Assembly (NCBI GenBank): GCA_029582265.1
Contig: CM055816.1
Location: 81,028,472-81,092,471 of the forward strand
DNA: 64,000 nucleotides
Direction of reading: 5' to 3'
DNA from: Zoroaster sp. YZ-2022
Taxonomy: Eukaryota > Echinodermata > Asteroidea > Forcipulatida > Zoroasteridae
How positions within the stretch are numbered: the first letter of the stretch is position 1; each line of letters begins with the position of its first letter. The position numbers and the translations under genes are program-made. Of this stretch, positions 14,920 to 26,828 are shown piece by piece. The notes under the pieces were generated by a model, which was not told where the DNA came from, did not search any database, and was given only the letters and a program-made list of their open reading frames with translations.

Positions 14920-15788
14920 TTATTACAAGGTGTTACCACAAACCTTACTAGGTTAGATGGTTGTTGCAACTACTCAATGAAGCAGTTTTGTTGAAGTTTG
15001 TTCCATGTTTAACCTAATACTTTATAGTTTAACCTTGCATCTCTTTGATTTTGTAACACTAACAGTAAGGGGTCACAGAAAGCTTTAAAGCTGACATACA
15101 CAGAACCCACCCACCCCATTATCTACTTAAACAGAAGAAACAAACTATGTTGCACTGATGTGTCATAAACCATTCTGCCTAAAAGTATTATTCCTGGCAA
15201 GGTTTTACATAGCAAAGGTAACTTCAGTTTTGTCAGAGTTAACTTGGAACATGTTCAATTTGTTGAAAAGGATGTTTAATTAGTGAATTATTAATTGGGC
15301 CAGTTTTTGTGTAGTTTTCGAAATATTCCAAAATGTACTAAAGAGCTTCATTGTGGTTCCGAAAAAATTTATGAACTTCAAGTGCTAACGATAACATTAG
15401 CAATTTTAAGTTAAAAGGCTGAACGATTTAATCAGGGCTGGCTAAATATATGTGTTTTTTTTTGCAAAGTGGGGAACAATCAACATTACCCAATTTATGA
15501 AACTTATGATGTAAAATTAAAGAGGGAGTTTTATTAAAAATTGAAAAAATTATAAGAAAATATGTTGTCTGCTGTTATTTTTAAGTTACGTGTCAATGCA
15601 TAAATTTTGAAATGTAAAATTTTCAATAATTTACTGGCAGTGGTTATTCTAATTTCTTATACAAACATTTGAAATGTATGCAAATAATAATGTTGAAAAT
15701 GACTAGTATTTCAATAACGCTTGAAGTGATTGTATCACAAACAACTTGAAGTAATTTAACAGCTGTCAGTAGACTATTGTTGATATTA
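14920..15788. other. no feature recognised
   Basis: AT-rich sequence with no long frames, no repeats and no recognisable element ends. It probably continues the intergenic or older-repeat DNA in which the nearby insertions sit. Confidence 0.5.
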
Positions 15789-15796
15789 CAGTATTG

Positions 15797-16924
15797 TGAC
15801 GAAACAGTGGTAGACTTATATGTAAGTTTAGGGCTCTGATCACGCATGCGCTGGCAGCACGCATTGCGTGGGGTCCTGTGAGAGCTAAAGAGTCGCGTGA
15901 TCACGTTTCGCGGGCATTCTTGTTGCTGAGCGCTGATGCTGAATGGTCGCAACGTAAGCTGTCCTGTTGCTGAGTTGTGTGGTTGCTGAGGTATAGCGGA
16001 TTTGGAAGGCCGATACGTGCGTGGACGCAGCAAGGCGGTTGTCTTGTACAGCGTAGCGGAGGCAGGAAGCTACTGCTGGCGTGATCAGTGAGGTTCGTTG
16101 TAGATTATTACAATTAGGCAGATTTTTAGGATTGTTTTGGGAACGTGAGTGAGCGTGAGTTTTGGACCTATTATTGGGAAGGCTGAGGAGCATAGGAGGG
16201 TTGAGGATTACATGTTGTAGTACACCTCTGGTGGGATTGACGGCTGGATTGTATTCCTATTACCTTTGTGCTTGCTAACCCGGTGAGGTTAATTGGTTGT
16301 AGCGCTCTGGGTTCCTGTGAGGGTTATGGTAATCCTCAGGTGTAAGAAACCCCGTTAGATAATCTGTTGCCGACATTTCACTTGATTGTGGTTAATATTA
16401 TAACCTGTTGTGAGGTATACCTGTTGCTGGGCTAAGCCGGCAGTGAGTTAGCCTAGTTGAGGTATACTGGTTTTAAGGTTCACCACGAGGTTATTCTCAC
16501 TGAGGTATATTGTGAGGATTGTGTATATAAAGATATTGAATTGTATTTAAAGAAAGCAACGAGGTGAGGTTTAGCCTTACCTTTGCCATTGTAATTTAAT
16601 ACAAGACTTTATAAAAGAATCATTGATAAGAATAAACCATTTAATTACTGTCTTTGGTAACACTGTATCCTATTGAGGTTACTGGTAATTGCTCTAATTC
16701 CATAGAGGTATAATCATTCCCTAGGCGGTGGTACATTTCCACCAAAACGAACTGCCCCTTGGTTTAGTCCGCCGTTCGTTAATTGTCCCCCCTTGTGTTC
16801 GGGTAGCCGCTCACCCGTGCGCAAGGTTAATAAATATTTTTGTTGGATAATAGGCGCTGGTCGGTGTCCATGGTTCAATAAGATCAGTCTCTTGGGTTTC
16901 CCCCGGCGTCGAATAAAAACGCCA
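15797..16924. mobile_element. 1128-bp TG...CA insertion, LTR-like, 8-bp target duplication
   Basis: CAGTATTG occurs at 15789-15796 and again at 16925-16932, bracketing a segment that starts TGACGAAAC and ends AAAACGCCA. Interior features fit an LTR: a TATATAAAG box near 16523, AATAAA-type signals near 16630 and 16910, and a GC-richer block at 16740-16930. Several gaggtatac-type motifs recur at 16410-16510. An alternative reading gives a 6-bp duplication (GTATTG) with the end at CCACA. It could be a solo LTR, or a non-autonomous element of a superfamily with 8-bp duplications. No protein frame is supported. Confidence 0.6.
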
Positions 16925-16987
16925 CAGTATTGTACATTTATTTCATCTATAGGGGGTTCAACAAATTAGTGTCAATATGACAGTACA

Positions 16988-17713
16988 TAGCTAGGATGAT
17001 CCTATCCCTTATGTTTCCACATAAGGGCTAGGATAAAGAATGTAAAAAAAAAACGTAGATGCATGTTACGTGCATTTAGATTTCCATTATCATTTGTCTT
17101 TCCACATATGGTCCTTTGCATTGTCATGTACAATTATCAGAGATTTCCTTCACAATGTCATTGAAAAGAAGCTGGGCATAATGCAATAGCGGAATGGAAA
17201 TCTAAATTCCATCTATTGAATAGCTCCATTCTGCCATTGAACATATTGAATAAAACTGAAACAGCCGTGGGTTTGTATTGCACAAGTTTTCAACACGCAT
17301 TTAACACATTGAGTCGGTCGGGGGCGCTGTTTGCCGCTCCGCTCCAGAGCCAGCCCAATATACGGCTCTGCTCGGCGCCGGTAATTGCACCTATGACCGT
17401 GAAAACGGATGGAACAGTAGGTGTACGCCGTGTTATCACATCGTGCGGACAGAATCGAACCGCAGAGAAGATCAAAACAAGGCAAGAATTGGTCAAAAAC
17501 ACAGTGTAAGTTGCAATATTTTTTATGATCAAAGGCATACACATAATAACAATACAGTATAGATTCATAGTAGATTCATAGATTTAAGGTATTTACAGTG
17601 CAATGTGTGTATTTCTTCGTAAAACATGCACATAAACATGCATCTACGTTTTTTTGTACATTCTTTATCCTAGCCCTTATGTGGAAACATAAGGGATAGG
17701 ATCATCCTAGCTA
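16988..17713. mobile_element. Mutator-like MITE, ~78-bp TIRs, 9-bp target duplication
   Basis: Terminal inverted repeats start TAGCTAGGATGATCCTATCC and run ~78 bp (16988-17066 and 17635-17713) with only a few differences, mainly A-run length. GACAGTACA is duplicated exactly at 16979-16987 and 17714-17722. A 9-bp duplication with long TIRs is the signature of Mutator-like elements. Each TIR itself contains a hairpin (cccttatg...cataaggg). The 570-bp interior has no transposase frame, so the copy is non-autonomous. Confidence 0.9.
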
Positions 17714-17962
17714 GACAGTACACTACTGTTTTATCATTTACAGTAGCTTGGAAGAAAGTATGACTTGCAGTATAATACGGTTGACTCATTAACAGTAACT
17801 TACTGTTTAAGTGAACAACAGTAAATTACAATGTTGTTTACACTACACTAATGTAATCGTATTAACAGTAATACAAAATTATAATGTAATTTTTACAGTA
17901 TGTTACTGGCGCCCGTGCTGCCAGTAATTTACTGTTAACTTTTACAGTAAATATTTTAGAGT
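17714..17962. repeat. ACAGTAA/TTACTGT motif cluster
   Basis: At least ten copies of ACAGTA or TACTGT in both orientations lie within 240 bp, e.g. ttaacagtaacttactgttt and ccagtaatttactgttaactttacagtaa. Related motifs occur just left of the two insertions (attacagtattg at 15787, tgacagtaca at 16978). This looks like the subterminal region of an older DNA transposon in which both the LTR-like element and the MITE landed. Confidence 0.6.
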
Positions 17963-18840
17963 GTAAGGTTGTTGTTCTGATAGTTTGATCCCAACATCCA
18001 GGTAAAGACATTTGATTAGTTCTACCATGTGCTCAGAAAACCCAAGACTTCTCATCACCTCCCACAGCTTATTATGTTCCACTGTGTTAAAGGCTTTTAT
18101 GTAGTCTATGAAACAAAACAAAAAATATATTCTTCCCCTCTCTACAAAAATACTTTTCAACATCTTGCCATAAATTGAAAACTTGATCTCTAGTTCCTAC
18201 CCCAAGGTCTAAATCCACATTTTGTTTCACTAATCTTCAATATTTTCCTCTCGATTATTTTAGAGATAATCCGGATAAAATGTTTGGATGAGTGTAAAAT
18301 CATACGTTCTATAGTTGAAACATTCGCCTGTATCCCCTTTCTTATTGAACGCAACTATCACTGGACTTACCCAGTCATTTGGCCATTTCCTATATTTCCA
18401 GATCAGTCTACAAATTTCAAGCAGTTTTTCCGCCCCATTTCTCCCTGTATGTTAACAATTCTCCTTGTATGTTATCTATTCCAGGTGCTTTACTGTTCTT
18501 TAAGCACTTGATCGCTTCCTCTGACATAAGGATGACCGGTTCTAGTTCGAGAGCGTCATTTTCCAATCTTGAACTTAAAGGTACGGTTCACCCACATACT
18601 CTTCCCATCTTTTGCAGATTTCGTCAGGTTCATATAGGATCCGTCCTTCTTTGTTTTTAATGTGACAGGGTTTACCGGTTTTATGTTTTGTCAGCTTTTT
18701 AATTGCGGTCAATATTTTGTTTGAGTTTTTCCTACGCATGTCTTCTATTTCTTCACACTTGGCTTTTATGTCTTCTCTTTTGTCTTCTCTGCATGTTCTT
18801 TGTACTTCTGTTTTCAGTATTCTTCTTGATTGTTGTTTTT
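17942..18840 (-). pseudogene. LINE reverse transcriptase fragment
   Basis: The minus strand encodes FIDYIKAFNTVEHNKLWEVM and MVELIKCLY, the motif-A region of a non-LTR reverse transcriptase (catalytic Asp in the FIDYIKAF block). Further right on the same strand, scattered frames give RT-like pieces upstream of motif A (WPNDWVSPVIVAFNKKGD, fNYRTYDF) with several stops. The fragment is truncated at both ends and decayed. It differs from the LINE at 8414-11071, so it is a second lineage. Confidence 0.65.
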
Positions 18841-18985
18841 CTTCGCATTGTGTGTGCGTAATTTAGATTGATTTTAATTTAGATTATTTACGATCATTGT
18901 TTAACTGTTGATTTAAACTCTGTAATAAACATCATTTGAAGAACGAGGCTATACAATACTGCAGTAAGGCGGTTGTCATGGTATT

Positions 18986-19005
18986 AACGTCTTTATAAAG
19001 ACGTT
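18986..19005. repeat. Perfect 20-bp palindrome
   Basis: AACGTCTTTATAAAGACGTT is identical to its reverse complement. It lies just upstream of the DIRS-like relic and may belong to its terminal repeat region, but this could not be shown. Confidence 0.7.
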
Positions 19006-20464
19006 GGGGGAATAGGGATAATTATCGTACCCAAGAGGGGCGACAATATTTCAGATTGACACCCTCCTTCCCACGATCATTTGACGACCATATGCTTAAT
19101 GAATTGGCTGCCATAGTCAAAAATGACAATAAAGTGGGGCCAGCTATGAATGAGCAGTTGGCTCACATTGTGAACGCCTTAATCAGAGGCAAAATTCAAC
19201 CTCAAAAGCTCAATGAAAAGTTTAAGCTTTACAATAAGCCTAACACGAGTTAATCCAGAAATCTGGTCCATTCTGAAATCGACAACAAAGTCACATGATG
19301 CAAAGCTACAAAAGATTCAAATTCTAAAAGTCCGTAACAATAAATCGGAGGCCAGCATTGACTCGGCCAGCCAAACTAATCCACAATCTTCATTGATGCA
19401 ATTGCAGTTCTTGGACGTGGAAATTCATTGCTAAATTTGTGGTCCACGCGACGCAACTCGCCCAGATTTGAGTCAGAATTTCGCTACTCTTTGTTCCTCA
19501 CAATTAAGTCCCATATACAAACTTTTGTTTGGGGATGATTTGGCACAGTCGTGCAAAAGTATTCAGAATTCCAATAAAATTGGATATAAAGTACATTTTA
19601 TGTGCAGCGACCTGATAGTGTAAACAAAACCTATTCACACAGCTTGCATGCTCTTCAGGGGATTGGCGTTTCAGGCCCTCCTTTGAGGGCGCCATATTAC
19701 CGAGGAGGTCCAGGGTCAGGAACTCAGCCATTCAACCCGTACCCGATGACTAACCAGAGCCAGTTACGGCCAGCCAGCTCTTCGGGCCCGCCAGCTCTTC
19801 GGGCCCAAGCAAGCAGTCGACAGCATGACTAACCGCAGAGAACACTAACCTCGTGAGTAAGTACACCATTCAAAAATTTACCCATTTTGCGGGATTGAAG
19901 CAATTTGTCTCTGCCTGGGCCAATATCACATCTTACAAGTGGGCCCTAGACTAGACACGGTGGCACATTGCCATACTGAATTCGATACAGTTTTCAAATT
20001 CTGAAGCTGAGATGATAGATAAAGAAATAGATTCAGTGTGTACAAAAGGTGCCATTGTCGAAGCACAGCCCTGTCAAGAGCAGTTTTATTCCAATATTAT
20101 TGTGACAACGAAAAATAATGGCTCTTTGCGGCTTATCATCAATTTGAAACATTTGAATAAATTTGTCACATATCACCATTTTAAAATGTAGACGGCGAGA
20201 CGCTAGAGGATGCACTTACGCTCATTCGCCCTAATTGCATTTTAGCATCGGTAGATCTCAAAGATGCATATTTTACCATTCCAATGGCCCTTAAAGAGCA
20301 GAAATTCTTAGATTTATAAGGCGAGACAAACTGTGGCAATTCACTTGATTTGTTTTTGTTTGTTTGTTTGTTTGTTTTTGCCCGTCAAGCGCACCACGTA
20401 TATTTACTAAGGTCATGAAACCAGCGATTGCAATAGTGGCCATATATCTGCGAGCTATATTGAT

Positions 20465-21438
20465 CAGGCCTGTGAAATCTCCGCGTTTTAGCGGATTTCC
20501 GCGTTTTTCATTTCCTCTCCCGATTTTAATTTCCGCTTTTTTTTTTAAATCCGCCCGAAAAAAAAAATCCGTTTTTTATTTTGTTGTAAATTGCGCATTG
20601 CGTGTAATTATTGTTTCACGCGGATCTCGATCGGCGATCCGTGCGTTGGTTCCCACACCAGATACCGCCTGTTGGATATAGAGCGCGCGAACCAGCGGTA
20701 TGGCTGATCGTCACACTGTATTTCGGCTGTGTCCTACTTCGTTGGCTATGGCTGGAAAGTGTGCCTACGGAAGCCAATAGCTAGCGGCTGCGGTCAATTC
20801 CCATAGACTTGCGTGTTATTTCCGGCCGTAGCCAAGGAATTATACGGCCTAACAACACGCCCGACACACCACAACAACTGCCATTTTGTATTCTACGTCC
20901 ATGTGCACTACGTGACACGTGCATGGTTACTACTTAGTACTTGCGAGTTCGACATTTTTCAATGGTTGAATGGTTTTGTTGTATTGAATCGCCAAGATGT
21001 CCGGATCTATGGTGCAGCACAAATGCGTGATAGTCCAAAGAGGATCAGAATTTGACACCGACGATGATAAAAGGAGCAAGGAACTTACTAATCCGTGGAA
21101 TTGGTCCTGGATGGAATACACCGTAGATCACGATGGACACAAACAGAAATTAGGCGATACCATCAGAAAGCTTCAGAAAGTCGGTGTTGCGATGTGTATT
21201 CTTTGCGATAAAGAAATTAAATATGGAAAACGTGGAAGAATTTCTCAAAAACCCAGGAGCTTTGGGGGGCTAATAAGCCCCCTCAACCCCCACCGTGGCT
21301 TTGCCCCTGGACCCCACCAGGGGACCTAAGGCAGGCCCCCTGGATCCCCATCCTCACGATGTTCTCCATTGACACCGGGTCTTTTTTAGGTTCTCCTCTT
21401 TTTTCCTCTTTTTTTATCAAACCCCACTCACAGACCTG
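20465..21438. mobile_element. hAT-like element with CAGGCCTGTGA / TCACAGACCTG ends
   Basis: Left end CAGGCCTGTGA at 20465 and right end TCACAGACCTG at 21428-21438 are inverted with one mismatch, in the CAG...CTG style of hAT termini. DIRS reverse-transcriptase coding stops at the left end and resumes at the right end, which fixes both boundaries. An unambiguous 8-bp duplication was not seen; the flanks tatattgat and attaatgat agree at 6 of 9 positions. The interior holds a short coding block and a G/C-rich tail (21258-21350). It is too short for a full hAT transposase. Confidence 0.65.
20997..21250 (+). CDS. Short zinc-finger-like ORF inside the hAT-like element
   Basis: The frame from 20997 encodes an acidic/basic start and NPWNWSWMEYTVD, LGDTIRKL and VAMCILCDKEIKYGKRG. 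This has a Trp-rich segment and one CxxC pair, as in BED- or TTF-type N-terminal domains carried by transposons and dispersed host genes. After ~21250 the frame runs into the G/C-rich repeat and is not credible. It may be a captured first exon. There is no catalytic domain, and I do not assign a function. Confidence 0.4.
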
Positions 21439-22739
21439 ATTAATGATTCCCTTCTCATTGGGGACACAGTGAATGAATGTACAAACAATCATCAAGCTAG
21501 ATGTACACTTTTAACCGAATTCGGTTTTGTCATCAATCAGACCAAATCACATCCTAACCCTACTAACATTTTTACATTTTTGGGTTCTGTGATAAATACA
21601 GTAGAAATGACGGTGCGCTTGCCGACCAATAACATATATTTGGTTGTTAATGCATGTCACCATCTAGTCAATTAGACAAATCCAAGCATTTTATTGGCAG
21701 ACTAGCTTCATGTTTCTCTGCAGTGCCACTGATCCTGCTGTTTTACAGACATTTAGAAAGGGCGAAAGATGAAGCGCTCAAGAAACATGGGGGAAATTTT
21801 CACGCCAAAATGTCTTTGCCTCAATCAAGAGGCTGTTTTCGAACTGCAATGGTGGATGCAAGTTTTAACTAATCCATATCGCCCAATAATGCCTCGGGTT
21901 GATAAAATTCATGTGTAATAATGCTTCCCTCAGTTGTTGGGGAGCAGGTTGCCCAGTTGAAGCAATTTTCCACATAAATTATCTGGAATTATTGGCAGTC
22001 TATTATGCACTTAGATGTTTTGCTACTCACATACAAAACAAAACTGTTTCACTACATGTACTGCATACCACTGTGGCATACATTAATCATAATATTGGGG
22101 TTGCCAATCCCCGGCACTAGTCAATACTTTGACTATAAAGCAGTTATGGCTTCGGTGTTTACAACATGGTTCGAGGATAATGGCATGCCACAGTCCTGGC
22201 ATAGAGAATGCTCATTCAGATTCTTTTTCAAGATCAACAGATGACCACTTAGAATGGAAGTTGAATAGTCAGGTCTTCCAGAAAATTTCATCAACACTGA
22301 ATATTTCATCAATTGTTTATTTATTTTGTTCTAGAACTAATTATTAGTTCAAGCCATATGTATATTTCTCTGACCCCGAGACAGTAACATCTGATGCATT
22401 TTCTTTCTCTTGGGAAGATGAAATAATTGATGCTTTTCCTCCATTTGCTCTGATTGACAGAGTACTGCAGAAATTAGAGCACGACAAGGCTATCGGTATT
22501 CTGGTCTTCCCCCTCTGGCAGACGCAACACTGGTTTACAAGGTTACTACGACTACTAATAACATATCCAGTAATAATCCCAAAAGAGCCAAGACTGCTGC
22601 AGATACCACACGCTCCAGAGCGTCCAAACCCGTTGAAGAATAACACAAATCAGCCATATCCAAATGGCTTGACTTCTATGCTCAACAGACATTGGATTCA
22701 ATTCATGCCCTTTAAGTTCGGTATTGGACCTTCAACAAA

Positions 22740-23330
22740 GTGTGTGATCGTGTTTTTTTGTTTGCCTGATGCATACGGCAGTATCTGCATTAAATAGCGC
22801 CCTCTTGTGTATTAACCTCCGACATTAACCTTCGATCACAGACTTGGGAATGTTGTTCATCGGTTTGTTCACACCCTATTGCGAATTAGTCAAAAAGTGG
22901 ACGGAACAATCTGATTGGTTGGAAACTGCAAAAGCCTTCCATAACATGAATATTCAAACTAAACCTTCTACATGCAGTTGGAGGAGATGTACTCAACGGT
23001 TACATTTAAACTGTAGGTAAGACGTTTTTTGTAGAGAAGGAATTATGTATTTTATTTTGTGCTTTTTTACAACTCTAACATCTCATTAAATTTACCTATA
23101 CATTTCAAATACTATTTACGTCCCAAGCACTATACAAATTTAATATCGAATGAATATTACAGAAATAATTTTAAGCGAGTGTAACCTGTTAGTAATAGAC
23201 GCGGCCCACAAGGTTTTTGTGGCCTCCTGATTGGCCATCTCTCTAGCATCCGTATTATTATGTAAATTTTAGCTATGAATACATGAATATCCCACAAACA
23301 CAAGAGGGTCAAGTCTGAGATCGTGAGATC
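22740..23330. other. no feature recognised
   Basis: The sequence after the DIRS relic has no coherent frames. It may contain the eroded DIRS 3' end, but no repeat of the 5' region was visible. Confidence 0.4.
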
Positions 23331-24215
23331 GTGTGGAGGCCCCAGGGCAGCCTTCAGTAGTGAGGCCCACCCTACCTTTCGTATATATGGGGGGTAAACG
23401 GCATTTTGCGTGGCTGATGCAGACAAAAATAGCCGCGATCTCAGACTTGAAATCAAGTCTAGGGTCTCATCCACATTTGGGATGTCAGTCGATTAGGATG
23501 TCAGTCGATGTCAGTCGATTCAGTAATTTAGAGTCTCAAACATTTGACCTTTGAACCTTAGAATCCACCCTATTATTATTTTCGATGGGGCTAGTGTAAT
23601 GGCTACACTATCGAGATTTAAATCCCTGAGGCACCAGCGGTATAATGTTTTACAGTACCGAGGAGCAGATTCACGCGTTGTATATTACATATATTTCGGA
23701 TAATCTTCAAACTATAATCTATTAGTCCTAGTGATATTATTTGTCACCACGGTCAGGGCCGGATTTAGACATGTGGAAGCCCCCTGGGCAGCCTTCAGTA
23801 GTGAGGCCCACCCTACCTTTCGTATATTCACCAACAAACTGTATTGTGTCAAACCAAACCCATCCACCAAGCTTCGTCCGAATTCGTCATTAACTTTTGA
23901 GATATTTTGTGCACAAGCAAATTGTTATTTGCCACAACGGTGACCTTTGACATTTCAGATATTCGCCAAAATTCTACACGATTTGTCGATTACCCAACCC
24001 ATCCACCGAGTTTCGTCCGAATCTGTACATAACTTTGTGAGATATCTTGGAGAGTATCTTGGAAAGAAACAAAAATTCACCAAGGTGACCTTTGACATTT
24101 CGGATCTGTACCACACTCATATCGATTAGTCCTTGTGATCTACCGACCACACACACTCACAAACAAGCACCCACAGCCCCCAACACTGGGTGAAAACATA
24201 ACCTTCGGTAGTGGA
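23330..24215. repeat. Dispersed-repeat cluster, internal direct copies
   Basis: gcagccttcagtagtgaggc with flanking text appears at 23346 and again at 23790, each followed by ccaccctacctttcgtatat. Further right, acccatccaccaagcttcgtccgaa (near 23859) and acccatccaccgagtttcgtccgaa (near 23997) form a second pair. ggtgacctttgacatttc is likewise repeated at 23940 and 24083. The block ends in a CA-rich tract. It looks like a non-autonomous element with tandem internal modules. No coding function is apparent. Confidence 0.6.
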
Positions 24216-26693
24216 GGTATTATAAATGCTAAAGCATGAGCCAGCTAATTTTCCAGTACCACCTGGAGGGACTAATTCTTTTATAAGTTTTCTTTTAATA
24301 ATTCTTTTATAATGTTAAAACTGTGTGACGATTGGTAACAGATGTAGTACAATAATTAAAGTTATAAACAGCAACATAAAACAACCGTTGTACACCAACA
24401 TTTGAATCAACACAACCATTGTCTAAAACTTATATTTCTCCCTAGAGAATACATATTTGTGAAGCAAACTCCAAAGTTTTACAAGATTCACCTCTTTAAC
24501 AGAAAATAATGTCTGTTGGGTTTGTGTTTTGGTACATTAAGCTACAATTTATTCTTGCATTTAGGGACCTATACCTACAAGCTTTGTTTTAAATTGGCCC
24601 CTTCTGCAGATCACTCCTTTGTTTTATATAATTATGTTCAAACTTGAACTTGATTTTAGGGTCAGTTTATCGCATTACATTTTCATCGAAACCATGTACG
24701 TTACTGCTTTAGTTTATAATCAACTGGCTCAAAATTCATTATTTCCCCGTGGAATCTAGAAGGACCACTTTTTCCAGTACACTTTTGTTGGAACTTATCT
24801 TTATCGGAAAAATACGATAGTTATAAAAGGGTTCGCTTTATGTTACAACTGGTGCCTTTTCAATGACGTCATTGACGGGGAAAATAATTATTTGATATTC
24901 AACACACATTATTAAAACATGAAATATAACCCAAAACATTGTTCAACAGAAAATATTCATCAATTTTCCTAGAATGGATCTAGGACGGTGAAGTCAGTAC
25001 ATTAACAAGGATGGGAGGCACACCCATCATCTAGAGGTAAATTACTACTTTGGACATTTTTTCATCAGTTCTTTTTTTCCTAAATTTAGGTACCTCCAAA
25101 TGCATATCCCTTTTAAATTACTATGATATACATTTTTCATCATGGGTAAAATTAATACCCTTACATACACATCACAAAAAATAATCATATTTAGGAGTTT
25201 AATTCAAATTACGGTTCTAAATATAGGCATTATATTTCCAAACGCTAAACTATCATCATTTAACCCTTTCATATAAACGGGTTTATGCTATGAAGTTACC
25301 CCAACAATAATTTCGAGAAAACAAATACTTTGGCGATAAATGCTCCAGTCATTACTTCCTCTGTTATAATGACACGCAACATGTACAACGGCTGTTTGAA
25401 ATTGGCTTTTTTAAATTTAGCTTAAATATTTTACTGCGTTTAAAAGTATGGAAACTTTCTTCTGTTGAGCTATCATTAAACAGTCATAGGACTTTTTTGA
25501 GCGAGGATAAGCATTTCCATATTAAACAGGATTAAAATCCTTTAATTGTAAACTTACACTAAGCTATACCGTTCCAGCTATATATTTAATAAATAAATGT
25601 TATGCAAGTAGAAAACATATAATAGATTTAGTCCCAAGTGGTACCGGCAAAGTACTGTTCAGCCCTTGGCACATGGACTATAATTTGTTAGTAAAAGTCT
25701 GGAATTGTCATGGTAGGCCTACAAGACGAAGGATTAATATATTCGACACTGCTTTCTGGTGTGGTGTTTAATCGCAGGTTGACATTTGACCCCTTAAAAC
25801 GATACAGGTGTTTACCCCTATGATATTTAAATTTTCAGCTGTAAACATAATTATTCTTTCGAACTGAATAAAATGTTAATAAACGAAGAAATTAAGTTTT
25901 TGTCTAAAAACCACCACTGTCAATTAACTCAAACTCGGCCCAATGTTGTGCCAGCAATTAGCCCCTATGTAGGCCCAAAGTTGGGTTAACGTAGAATTAA
26001 TTTAAACAGCAGTTTTATTATTATGAACGTCCATTTTTCCATTTGTTTGTTTCCTAATTTGGCTTATGTAATAGGAATTATTAAATGCACACCTGTGTAT
26101 CCATCTTGACATAACTTTGATACCTTTAAATTGCCAATCTGTGGGTGTTTTGATTCTTTGTGGAAATTGTTGGTATCTCTGCTAATAACAATTTGCATAT
26201 TCACGAGCACATCTGTGATGTCATGACGTGATAAGGCTCAACGTCACGCATAGTTGGTTGGTGTAAACAAGTTTAATGAATTTGTAATCTTTTCAATAGT
26301 CAGTTTTCTGAACCATTGTGTTTTCTTGTTAAGTGAGTGTTTGGTGCTAATCCCATCGGCTACTAACTTTTTATTTAAATATGCAAGACTTTTGGATATT
26401 GAAATCGTCCCGTCCAAGGCGAGACAGCAGTGGTTACGAGGTACATCGAAACTGCTCAAAAACCTTGGAAACGAGGTTTGGAAGAATTTAAAGTTGTTAT
26501 GCATATTTCGTGCGCATAGTATTGTATGTGTATGTTGATGATATTCTGTGAGATTTCATTAACATTAACAATACGAAAAATAATAGGTTGTGTGTCCTTT
26601 AAACAATATTTCCTTACCACGAAATTAAGAAACACGTACACATATTATAACGCTTGAGCGATTTAGCGAAGTAGTTGTTTACTCATAACTTAC
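24216..26693. other. AT-rich DNA, nothing assigned
   Basis: About 2.5 kb without a convincing frame, tandem repeat or element end on either strand. Short frames near 26250-26540 are unsupported by any motif. Confidence 0.5.
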
Positions 26694-26828
26694 CGGTACT
26701 TGATTGTGCCATGACGACACAGAATCCCTGTGTCATAAGAGCTACAACGATGAGATCCATGTAGCCCATAGTTTCTCGTCCCACCTGTCCCGCTAATGTT
26801 AGAGATGGTTTAAGAGATGAACTACTAC
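26694..26828 (-). CDS. Candidate signal-peptide exon of a host gene
   Basis: On the minus strand a polypyrimidine/tttcag acceptor precedes 26828 and a consensus donor (CCG/GTAAGTT) follows 26694. ATG at 26769 opens a 25-codon frame. It has a short polar start (MGYMD), a hydrophobic core (LIVVALM...CVVMAQ) and small residues at the end (AQSST). This is a textbook signal peptide with a likely cleavage after the Ala-Gln region, and it ends in phase 1 at the donor. The stretch from 26770 to 26828 would be 5' UTR. No following coding exon was found in 24216-26693, so the next exon must lie further left or the gene is broken. Confidence 0.5.

Larger units (their letters stand above)
19056..22735 (+). 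pseudogene. DIRS-like (tyrosine-recombinase group) retroelement relic
   Basis: A Gag-like start (DHMLNELAAIVKNDNK; after a frame change, VNPEIWSILKSTTKSHDAKLQKIQ) is followed by an Arg/Pro-rich linker. The reverse transcriptase follows at ~19850-20464 (KGAIVEAQP, NNGSLRLIINLKHLNKFV) and resumes after 21438 (LINDSLLIGDTVNE). RNase H-like (INYLELLAVYYALRCF) and C-terminal (IENAHSDSFSR, WEDEIIDAFPPFALI, QTQHWF) pieces follow. This order and wording are those of DIRS/Ngaro elements. Stops and frame changes are frequent. A (TTTG)n tract lies at 20350-20380 and a hAT-like element interrupts it. No tyrosine recombinase could be made out. Confidence 0.75.

Noticed and set aside
15644..16193. Two overlapping minus-strand frames of 100-130 codons
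   Set aside because: No domain, low complexity, and they cross the boundary of the insertion that starts at 15797.
17213..17568. Overlapping frames inside the MITE
   Set aside because: They lie in the interior of a non-autonomous element, on both strands at once, with no motif.
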